Positions 1 through 6,926 of a stretch of 13,111 nucleotides of DNA are shown here, piece after piece. A program made the translations under genes and the position numbers. Origin of the DNA: Pontiellaceae bacterium (GTDB lineage: Bacteria > Verrucomicrobiota > Kiritimatiellia > Kiritimatiellales > Pontiellaceae). Where the stretch lies: the NCBI GenBank assembly GCA_016937035.1, contig JAFGWS010000037.1, forward strand, positions 1 to 13,111. The letters run 5' to 3'. A model generated the notes under the pieces. The model was not told the origin of the DNA. It ran no database searches and saw only the letters and a program-made list of their open reading frames with translations. How positions within the stretch are numbered: the first letter of the stretch is position 1; every line of letters starts with the position of its first letter.

Positions 1-1
1 C

Positions 2-139
2 GGTCACTTGTTTGAGCTTAAGGCCGCTGTGGAACCCCGTTCTCCGCTTGATGTGGAGGGAGTTGATCTTGGGATATCCACGGAAGAGGTTGTTGGGTTT
101 GTCCGCGAAGGGCGGAGTCGTTATGGAGAAGAATGCTGA
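2..139 (+). CDS. 3' end of an unidentified protein (partial)
   Basis: An open frame enters from the left edge and ends at TGA 137-139, giving the last 45 residues of a protein. The visible tail contains SPLDVEGVDLGISTEEVV followed by a charged helix ending RYGEEC. It ends 36 bases before gcvPB on the same strand, so it is probably in the same transcription unit. The partner normally expected here is gcvPA (P-protein subunit 1), but this tail does not resemble a GcvPA, GcvH or GcvT C-terminus that I know, so I do not name it. The frame is supported by codon usage like that of gcvPB and by the close spacing. The family cannot be decided from this fragment. Confidence 0.6.
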   Translation, partial: GHLFELKAAVEPRSPLDVEGVDLGISTEEVVGFVREGRSRYGEEC

Positions 140-175
140 TCGTTTGCCGGATCGAGTGAGGACGGATTACAGACT

Positions 176-1624
176 ATGAAACTAATTTATGAAAAATCAT
201 CACCGGGGCGCTCCGGGGTGCAGATGTCGTCGATCAAAATTTCGGAGAATGAGGAGATTCCTGCCAAGTATCTGCGGAGTCAGCCGGCGGAGCTTCCGGA
301 GGTTTCCGAGGCGGAGGTGGTGCGCCATTTTACGGCGCTTTCACGGCTTAATTTTTCGGTGGACACCCATTTTTATCCGCTGGGTTCCTGCACGATGAAA
401 TATAATCCCAAGGCGTGCGAGGCGGCGGCTAATCTGGCGGAGCTGACGGGCGTGCATCCGCTGTGGCCGCAGCTGCGGGGCGGGGGATTGCTGACGCAGG
501 GCTCGCTGGCGATTCTTTACAACACCGAGCGGCTGCTTTCGGAGGCGACCGGACTGGACGAGTTTACGCTGCAGCCGATGGCGGGCGCGCACGGGGAACT
601 GACGGGTGTAATGATTATGGCGGCCTATCACAAGGACCGCGGGAACGAAAAAGACCACATTATTATTCCGGATTCAGCGCACGGAACCAACCCGGCCAGC
701 GCACACTTGGCGGGGTATAAGGTGGTGACGATTCCTTCCGATGATAAAGGAATGATGGATTTTGAGCTGTTTAAGGCGGCGCTGAATGAAAAAACGGCGG
801 GCGTAATGCTGACTGCTCCGAATACGCTGGGGGTGTTTAATACGCGGATCAAGGAAATCTGTGATGTGGTTCATGAGGTGGACGGCCTGATGTATTACGA
901 CGGCGCCAACTTTAATGCGATCATGGGGCGGTATCGTCCGGGCGATATGGGCTTTGATATCTGCCACCTGAATCTGCACAAATCGTTTGCAACGCCGCAC
1001 GGCGGCGGCGGGCCCGGTGCCGGACCGGTAGGCGTGGTGGAAAAGCTTCGGCCTTATCTGCCGATATCGCGCGTGGTGAAAACCAACGACGGCACCTATT
1101 CGCTCAATTATGATGCGCCGAAGAGCATCGGTTATATCGCTCCGTTTTATGGTAATTTCGGGATTGTTGCACGAGCGTACGCCTATCTGTTGTGCCTCGG
1201 CCGCGACGGTATGCTTGGGACCAGTAACCGGGCGGTGCTCAATGCGAACTATCTTCAGGAAAAGCTGCGCCCGCTCTTTGACGAGGAATACAAAGGGCGC
1301 TGTATGCACGAGTTTGTCTTTTCCGGTAAATGTCTCGCCAAGTACGGCGTTCATACGCTGGATCTGGCGAAGGGAATGATTGATCGGGGAATTCATCCGC
1401 CGACGATTTATTTCCCGCTTAACGTGCCCGAATCCTTTATGGTCGAACCGACCGAGACGGAAGACCGCGATACGCTCGACTATTTTGTGAGCGTGGTCGA
1501 AGAGCTGTTTGAGCTGGCGAAAAACGATCCCGACAAACTGCATGAAGCGCCGGTTTCGACTCCGGTCGGCCGCCTGGATGAAGTCAAGGCCGCGCGCGAG
1601 ATGCGCTTGGTTGCTGAGCGTTAA
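176..1624 (+). CDS. gcvPB: Glycine dehydrogenase (decarboxylating) subunit 2, P-protein
   Basis: This is the PLP-binding half of the two-subunit P-protein. With GcvPA it decarboxylates glycine and passes the aminomethyl group to lipoylated H-protein in the cytoplasmic glycine cleavage system. The 482 residues match the usual ~480-490 aa of GcvPB. Family signatures visible are the N-terminal PGRSG, FYPLGSCTMKYNPK at about 66-79, GAHGELTG near 136-143, SAHGTNPASAH near 167-177, and the PLP-lysine motif NLHKSFATPHGGGGPG, with the Schiff-base lysine at K269. The start at 176 is preferred because the residues just after it align with the beginning of the B. subtilis protein; the nearest Shine-Dalgarno-like GAGGA (158-162) is rather far away (13 nt). 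The next in-frame ATG (224) would lose PGRSG. Its stop overlaps that of the convergent minus-strand gene. gcvPA is not in the window. Confidence 0.96.
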   Translation: MKLIYEKSSPGRSGVQMSSIKISENEEIPAKYLRSQPAELPEVSEAEVVRHFTALSRLNFSVDTHFYPLGSCTMKYNPKACEAAANLAELTGVHPLWPQLRGGGLLTQGSLAILYNTERLLSEATGLDEFTLQPMAGAHGELTGVMIMAAYHKDRGNEKDHIIIPDSAHGTNPASAHLAGYKVVTIPSDDKGMMDFELFKAALNEKTAGVMLTAPNTLGVFNTRIKEICDVVHEVDGLMYYDGANFNAIMGRYRPGDMGFDICHLNLHKSFATPHGGGGPGAGPVGVVEKLRPYLPISRVVKTNDGTYSLNYDAPKSIGYIAPFYGNFGIVARAYAYLLCLGRDGMLGTSNRAVLNANYLQEKLRPLFDEEYKGRCMHEFVFSGKCLAKYGVHTLDLAKGMIDRGIHPPTIYFPLNVPESFMVEPTETEDRDTLDYFVSVVEELFELAKNDPDKLHEAPVSTPVGRLDEVKAAREMRLVAER

Positions 1625-3855
1625 TCGCTCAGCAGTTCTTCAATGAACAGCTGCGGGTGTGTCGGCGTAAAGTTGTAGAGTCGGGCCAGCGCATGGAACG
1701 CTGTTTTCTGCGCGGGGTTGTTCCATCCGAATGCTGTAAGCAGCAGCGCCTTTTCCGGGGCTTCGATGTCGAGTTTCTGTATGGAATCGGGCGTTACAGA
1801 CTGCGCCTTGCGGAGGAGATCGGCGATCTGCTGGTGTGTGAGCGTTTCCTTGGATAGACTTTCGATCGTCTGATCCATATTCTGCTTAGCCAATGCTTCG
1901 TTATCTTGCTGCATTGCGGCGCAGTATAGAAGCAGATGGTCCTGCCATGATGCGAATTCGAGTGCGGTCAGTGCTTCATCCGCCGATTCAATTTTTCCAG
2001 CATATAGGAATTCCTCAAAGTCGACATGAGCATCTTTTGCTGCACGCAGGTTCTGCAGATAGCCTACAACGTTGCCGATGGCATAGAGCCTGTGAGCATT
2101 CAGTCGTGCATACTGTGCGCTCCCTTCTTCGGCGTGCTTAGTGATGGCCTCCATGGCTTCCTGATGGAATCCGGCGCAGGTCAGATAGATTACCGCTTTC
2201 TTAGTTGTTTCATCGGATGAACTGGACAGGTTGGTCTGCAGAAGTTCCTCTGCCAGTTTTTTGTAGTTTCGCTGTGCAAGCAGAATGTGTTCATACAACT
2301 CGCGGAACAGCATGTTGGAGGGATCGTGCTGCAGTGCCTTTTGAATATAGGGCTGTGCCTCTGAAAAGCTTCCGAGGAGGTAGAGTTCATAGGCGATCGC
2401 AGAGTAACCCATGCCGTTCATCCCGTAATCCAGATCCGAAGCTTCGTAGAACTGATAGGCCAGCGAGCGGTCCTTTGCAACACGGGCGAGCAGGTAGCGG
2501 CTTTCCGGTTCCGAAATGTTCTGCTGACAACGTTCGTAATATTCTGCTTCCAGATTGGTTTCCGGATAATGAACTTTCATGTAATCCTGATAGTAGAGAT
2601 GCCAATCCAGCAGGGATGGAATATGGTCAAGCTGTTTTTTCAGAAATGCCAGCGTTTGCTGATCATCCATTGGTTTGACAGCCAACGGAATGAGCAGATC
2701 GGCCTCCTTCGTCAGGGGGTTCATTTCGAGCGCATTGCGAGCATACTTCTCCGCAGCCTCCGGCTGATTGATGTGTTGGAGCTGCTTAACTATCCCCTCA
2801 TGGTTTTGAGGCCGGAACAGAGCAATAGAATCGATTTTTCCCGGTGGAGATAACAGGGTTTGTTTAAATTCTTTCTTCGAAAACGGAACATTCTCAAATA
2901 CCCGTATTTGTCCGCTATGGGAATAACTGGTTGTGCCGGGCTGCTCGTCTTTCTCTGCTTTCGGTAGAGCAATCAGCGCCATATCATCGGGGTTAATGAC
3001 CACTAATGTTTTGTTGAGAAACTGCTTTATCTGCGGTTTATCATTTGTGAACGACAACGCGGGATGAGCCCCCATCTTAAGTGTATGCTCTCCGAGTCCG
3101 ATTTTAATTTTTTCGATGCCGGCGGGCGATAATGTATAGGATTCATCGTCGATGCTGAAGGTATAGGACTGTAACGTGCCGTTTACGATCCATGCATTTG
3201 CGTAGTTTAATGATGATTTGCTCAGCAATGCACCGGCGGTAATAAGCAGGATGATCAGCAGCGTCAGCGGAACATAGGCTAAAACCGGAAATTTTGATTT
3301 GAGTGGGTTTTTTATATTGTTGCCTGCAGCAGTCTGCAGCGTTTCACAATGTCTCAGGAATTCTTCGGCCTCTTCCCCTGCTCCCAAGACAATCGCTTTT
3401 CGACAGTAGATTGTTGCTTCGCCTTGGTGACCGAAGCGGGAGAGTCCCTGTGCAATAAGGAGCTGAATCTGCGGATTGGTTTCAAAATGAGAAGGAATTG
3501 ATTTTCTCGCTTTGTTGAACTCCGACTCCATGTCGTAGATGATGAGTGTATGCAGTGCGTTAGCATAGCGGCGGGCGTTCTGCTTGTCGGAAATATCTTT
3601 TCGTAATCGTGCAAGGTTCCTTCTCCGTTCCTTTGCGAATTTTCTTGCAGAGGTTATCCCTCGCTTTCCACACCGCGAACACTCATCGATGATTTGCATT
3701 TTTCCCTGCGGGAATAAAGGCATTCCAAGGAGTTTGATAAAACTTCGGGTGGTGTAGGAATTGAGATGGGTCAGACGTTTGCAGAAATCGCACTGGCAAA
3801 AGTGCGAGGCCACCTTGGATCTCCCTATATACTCTGTTTCAAATAATCGTGACAT
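1621..3855 (-). CDS. Zinc-ribbon / single-pass membrane / TPR-like protein
   Basis: A 744-aa protein of no named family that I recognise. Residues 20-62 carry a likely zinc ribbon (C20, C22, C25 and then C59, C62 in ECSRCGK). This is followed by a strongly basic stretch (71-97) and a helical repeat at about 100-170. A single hydrophobic helix at about 190-211 follows lysines, so by the positive-inside rule the N-terminus should be cytoplasmic and the large C-terminal part extracytoplasmic. Just after the helix, about 222-262 (ending GLGEHTLKMG) resembles a small PEGA-like beta domain. From about 360 onward the chain is alpha-helical with TPR-like units (e.g. 364-381 and 490-513). It begins 26 nt after the stop of the PLP enzyme, so the two are probably co-transcribed. 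No good Shine-Dalgarno is visible. A scaffold or sensing role is only a guess. Confidence 0.85.
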   Translation of the reverse strand: MSRLFETEYIGRSKVASHFCQCDFCKRLTHLNSYTTRSFIKLLGMPLFPQGKMQIIDECSRCGKRGITSARKFAKERRRNLARLRKDISDKQNARRYANALHTLIIYDMESEFNKARKSIPSHFETNPQIQLLIAQGLSRFGHQGEATIYCRKAIVLGAGEEAEEFLRHCETLQTAAGNNIKNPLKSKFPVLAYVPLTLLIILLITAGALLSKSSLNYANAWIVNGTLQSYTFSIDDESYTLSPAGIEKIKIGLGEHTLKMGAHPALSFTNDKPQIKQFLNKTLVVINPDDMALIALPKAEKDEQPGTTSYSHSGQIRVFENVPFSKKEFKQTLLSPPGKIDSIALFRPQNHEGIVKQLQHINQPEAAEKYARNALEMNPLTKEADLLIPLAVKPMDDQQTLAFLKKQLDHIPSLLDWHLYYQDYMKVHYPETNLEAEYYERCQQNISEPESRYLLARVAKDRSLAYQFYEASDLDYGMNGMGYSAIAYELYLLGSFSEAQPYIQKALQHDPSNMLFRELYEHILLAQRNYKKLAEELLQTNLSSSSDETTKKAVIYLTCAGFHQEAMEAITKHAEEGSAQYARLNAHRLYAIGNVVGYLQNLRAAKDAHVDFEEFLYAGKIESADEALTALEFASWQDHLLLYCAAMQQDNEALAKQNMDQTIESLSKETLTHQQIADLLRKAQSVTPDSIQKLDIEAPEKALLLTAFGWNNPAQKTAFHALARLYNFTPTHPQLFIEELLSD

Positions 3856-3881
3856 GTAAGTTTATCTTTTTGCTGAAAATC

Positions 3882-4913
3882 TTATAATATTGCCGTCCGG
3901 TGTTGAAACAATGAATGAAACTCGTCCGGTAGGTTTCGGTAATTCATATCTTCAATCTCCTTTGAGAAATTGCGGGAATTCAGGGTATTCCAATAGAGCA
4001 CGCTTTTTCCCTCCAGCGTGCCGCTGTTCAGATCATGGAGCAGTGCTGCCGCCGTTTTTCCGGTGTACGTGTTTTCGAGTTCAACGTGCTCACATTGTCT
4101 GAACAGTTCAACGGCCGCCTTTCCTTCAGGGGTGGGAATGCCGTAATCGGAGCCGAGAAACTCATCGCGGATGTGGATATCAGATTCGTCGATTTGAGAT
4201 GCCGCATTCAGTTTCGTGCAGAGCTCGCTGCAGAGTTTCTGGATATGACTTTTGTCGCGGAAATCTCTGTTGACCACGCGTACGGCTTCCACGTGCGTTT
4301 TCAGTCCAGCCAGTTTCAGCCCGACCAAAAGGCCGGCCAGGGTTCCGCCTGTCCCCATGGGCAGATAGATGATATCGGGCAGAGTCTGCTCTGCCAGTTC
4401 GAACGCGGCGTTCACAAAGCCGAGCGCGCCGACGGCGTTACTTCCTCCGGCGGGAATAATATAGGGATCAACACCGTCTCGGTCTCTGCATTCGGCAACG
4501 ATTTGCTTCGTTACTTCCGGGAATTCAGTAAAGCTGCGGCAAAGATGCAGTTCCGCGCCGACGGCACAGCCCATCAGAATGTTTTTACGGACATGTTCAC
4601 TCGTTTCCTGCGGAGCCAGAATGGAGATGGGGTGGAGACCGACTTCTCTGCAGCAGACGGCCGTTGCCAGCGCGTGGTTTGAACCCGCAGCGCCATAGGT
4701 GATCACACTTTTTCGTCCTTCGGCCAGTGCTTCGCCAAGCAGAAATTCCAGTTTGCGGATTTTGTTTCCGCCGTAGACCGCGCCGCTCAGATCATCCCGC
4801 TTCATGGAGAGTGTATTGCAGAGCTCGGCACCCGCCAGATGATGCAACGGCGTAATGGGCGTCGGCAAATCAGCGAACCGTGTTCTTGGAAAATGGACGA
4901 ATATGTGGTTCAT
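3882..4913 (-). CDS. PLP enzyme, ACC deaminase / D-cysteine desulfhydrase family
   Basis: A fold-type II PLP enzyme of 343 aa, typical for this family, whose members deaminate 1-aminocyclopropane-1-carboxylate or desulfhydrate D-cysteine. The PLP-lysine motif GGNKIRKLEFLLG places the Schiff-base lysine at K51, the same number as in Pseudomonas ACC deaminase. AAGSNH (75-80) is the substrate/PLP-side motif with S78, and PMGTGGTLAG (185-194) is the phosphate-binding glycine loop. Y283 in NTYTGKTAAAL matches the catalytic tyrosine region. The next residue is Thr284 where true ACC deaminases carry Glu, which favours D-cysteine desulfhydrase-like activity. The usual C-terminal HTGG motif is replaced by WNTLNS (308-313), so the substrate is uncertain. 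The start at 4913 leaves 61 bp to the divergent transglutaminase-like gene. The downstream TPR protein follows after 26 nt. Confidence 0.88.
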   Translation of the reverse strand: MNHIFVHFPRTRFADLPTPITPLHHLAGAELCNTLSMKRDDLSGAVYGGNKIRKLEFLLGEALAEGRKSVITYGAAGSNHALATAVCCREVGLHPISILAPQETSEHVRKNILMGCAVGAELHLCRSFTEFPEVTKQIVAECRDRDGVDPYIIPAGGSNAVGALGFVNAAFELAEQTLPDIIYLPMGTGGTLAGLLVGLKLAGLKTHVEAVRVVNRDFRDKSHIQKLCSELCTKLNAASQIDESDIHIRDEFLGSDYGIPTPEGKAAVELFRQCEHVELENTYTGKTAAALLHDLNSGTLEGKSVLYWNTLNSRNFSKEIEDMNYRNLPDEFHSLFQHRTAIL

Positions 4914-4974
4914 ATGATGATTTAGATATCACAATGTTCAGTTCGTTTCCACCTCTTTATGGGAGATTGGTTTA

Positions 4975-6699
4975 GTGGTGAAAGGATTGTCAGCCATTCT
5001 GTTTGCCGTTGTAGTTTCTGCAACTTTGACTTCGTTCGCGCTGCCGTCGAGTGAGGAGGTACGCCAGGCGACCGGAAAATATATTCGGGAAAAGCATCAG
5101 GAAGAGGGAATAAAGAGCTTTACGAATGCCCTAACGACTGAATTGAAATCGAGTGTGAGTGTCGGCGATGATCGTCTGGCGCTCTATGGCGGAATAGCGG
5201 ACTGCGTCCGCCTGATGCAGCTTTCCAAAGAGGTTCCGATTCCCGAAAATGTGCTGGAGTGGATTTTAACCTCTAACGAGCGACTTCACCTTTTGGTGGA
5301 GACCCTCTCTTCGAAGGACAAACTGCCGGAATGCATGGCGATTCTCGATCAGCTGGCAACTCATGATCCCGAAGGAAGAGACCCCTGTTTTAAGCTGATT
5401 CTGGCTATGTCGGTGGTGTGGGACGAGCCTCGCCGTCCTCGCCTGCACAGGCAGATGGGGAGAAATGTTCTGCCGTATGAGCCTGAGCTGGAAAAGCGCT
5501 ACGACTATTTCAAGAACCTTTATGAGAGCAAACAGGCCAAGGTTGCTTACGACGATCTCGTGGTCAGCGATCTGATTTTTGTGGTGGACACGCCGGTTCC
5601 GGTCGAGGAGCTGGAGTGGGCGCGGGAGAATGAGGGCGGATCGGTAAACTCATGGGGAAAGAAGTATGCGATGATCGAATATGATAACGCTCGGCTGCAG
5701 AAGGAGAAGTTTGACTGGCCGAACGGAGACTATCGGCTTTCCTCCATCAAAGAACTCGGCGGCATTTGTGTGGATCAGGCCTACTACTGCGTGATTACCG
5801 CGCGAGCACATGGAATCCCCTCGATCTTTTTTGATGCGATAGGCAGCAGTGGGGGGCATGCGTGGTTTTCCTACATGCGTTCACCGGGGAAATGGGAGCT
5901 GGATATCGGACGGTACGAAAACCAAAACTATACCACGGGCAACGCGTTTAACCCGCAGACCGGTCGTTCGATGACCGATCATGATATTGAGTTTGCCATC
6001 GACAGCACACGGCGAACGTCCGCCGCCGTCAAGGCAGAAGGGTATATAACCATCGCCAATGTTCTTCACAGGCAGTCGCCGACTATTGCGCGGCGTTGTG
6101 CGCGGGAAGCGCGGAAGGCCTTCCCAAAAAATCTGGATGCATGGAATCTGGAACTCGGCCTGCTGATTGAAGAGCGCGATTACTCGGGCATGCTCTCCCT
6201 GTTTAAGGAGTTTAAGGACGTTTTCCGGAAGTATCCCGATGTGCTGACCGATGCCGCCTCAAAAATCAATTCAGCGCTGGTTGAGTCTGGACGGGATAAG
6301 GACGCTGAAACCTTGTTTAAGATGCTTTCCGGCGTTATCGACAGCGATCGCGATGATATTGAGCGTGAGATGGAGATGATGCGTATTACTCAGATGATGG
6401 AGTCGGGGGACTCCAAAACCGCTCTGCGAGAGTTTGAGCAGTTGCTGGACGATCAGATGGAGGAGGGGAGCAAGATGCTTCCCTTATTAAACAGCTATTT
6501 TGAGTTCATGGTTTCTTCCGGCCAGGTCCATGAAGGAGTCGACTTCCTTGGGGACTACATAGAGGACATTGTCGAAAAATCCGATATGCTGCCGGTTTAT
6601 GAGCGTCAGTTCTTTCTGATCCTGCGCGATGCTTATCGGGAAGTTGACGATCAGGAGGCACTCGACGAAGTCGAGACGCGGTTGCAGGAATACGATTGA
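4975..6699 (+). CDS. Exported transglutaminase-like domain protein
   Basis: A 574-aa protein with an N-terminal signal peptide (MVKG, hydrophobic 5-20, likely cleavage after SFA at residue 22), so it is exported. A transglutaminase-like cysteine protease/transferase domain lies at about 255-315. The probable triad is C265 in GGICVDQAYY, H295 in GGHAWFSYM and D310 in WELDIGRY, in the order and spacing usual for the superfamily. The segments before it (30-200) and after it (about 350-574) are helical and acidic with TPR/SEL1-like character; no further domain is recognised. Translation starts at one of two adjacent GTG codons (4975 or 4978); GGGAGA at 4961-4966 fits either. The gene is divergent from the PLP enzyme gene with only 61 bp between starts. 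Substrate is unknown; peptide cleavage or cross-linking of envelope proteins are possibilities. Confidence 0.82.
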   Translation: MVKGLSAILFAVVVSATLTSFALPSSEEVRQATGKYIREKHQEEGIKSFTNALTTELKSSVSVGDDRLALYGGIADCVRLMQLSKEVPIPENVLEWILTSNERLHLLVETLSSKDKLPECMAILDQLATHDPEGRDPCFKLILAMSVVWDEPRRPRLHRQMGRNVLPYEPELEKRYDYFKNLYESKQAKVAYDDLVVSDLIFVVDTPVPVEELEWARENEGGSVNSWGKKYAMIEYDNARLQKEKFDWPNGDYRLSSIKELGGICVDQAYYCVITARAHGIPSIFFDAIGSSGGHAWFSYMRSPGKWELDIGRYENQNYTTGNAFNPQTGRSMTDHDIEFAIDSTRRTSAAVKAEGYITIANVLHRQSPTIARRCAREARKAFPKNLDAWNLELGLLIEERDYSGMLSLFKEFKDVFRKYPDVLTDAASKINSALVESGRDKDAETLFKMLSGVIDSDRDDIEREMEMMRITQMMESGDSKTALREFEQLLDDQMEEGSKMLPLLNSYFEFMVSSGQVHEGVDFLGDYIEDIVEKSDMLPVYERQFFLILRDAYREVDDQEALDEVETRLQEYD

Positions 6700-6716
6700 T
6701 CGTCGTAAATCAATCG
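6693..6716 (+). terminator. Hairpin over the stop codon, weak terminator candidate
   Basis: CGATTGAT (6693-6700) and ATCAATCG (6709-6716) form an 8-bp stem with an 8-nt loop that includes the TGA stop of the transglutaminase-like gene. The following CCTTTCT is only a modest pyrimidine tract. A stronger T-rich run lies about 50 nt further on (6767-6792). The hairpin is seen directly; terminator function is uncertain. Confidence 0.4.
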
Positions 6717-6802
6717 CCTTTCTATGGTTAAATTAAGGACCTGATTGACGGTGCTTTTGGGTCAGTGTTGTTTTTTTTGTTTTTTCCCTTTTATTCCGTT
6801 GA

Positions 6803-6850
6803 TTGCAATATATGGTGGAGTGGTTTTTTGAGGGGTACCACATGTTGTGT
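6803..6850 (+). promoter_or_regulatory. Pair of NrdR-box-like operators upstream of nrdJ
   Basis: Two 16-bp sites resemble the NrdR consensus (acaCwwtATaTwGtgt). Box 1 is 6803-6818, with core CAATATATGGTG. Box 2 is 6835-6850 and reads ACACAACATGTGGT on the minus strand. Each matches about 11 of 16 positions by eye. Their centres (6810/6811 and 6842/6843) are 32 bp apart, about three helical turns. NrdR boxes are known to occur in pairs 31-32 bp apart upstream of ribonucleotide reductase genes, where the ATP-cone repressor NrdR binds. The pair ends 76 bp before the nrdJ start, in the only sizeable non-coding gap before the gene. Operator function is inferred. Confidence 0.68.
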
Positions 6851-6926
6851 TTGTGAATAATGTGGGCACTTTTCCACTGTTTGCAGCAGACGTGCGCTGA
6901 ATGCACGAATCAGAGGGGTTTGCGCC

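Noticed and set aside
674..1543. 289-codon frame antisense to gcvPB
   Set aside because: Entirely inside gcvPB, with no family resemblance; a product of GC-skewed codon positions.
6717..6926. Cobalamin riboswitch before nrdJ
   Set aside because: I looked for it because the enzyme needs adenosylcobalamin, but no B12-box-like sequence or suitable fold was recognised in the ~210-nt leader region.
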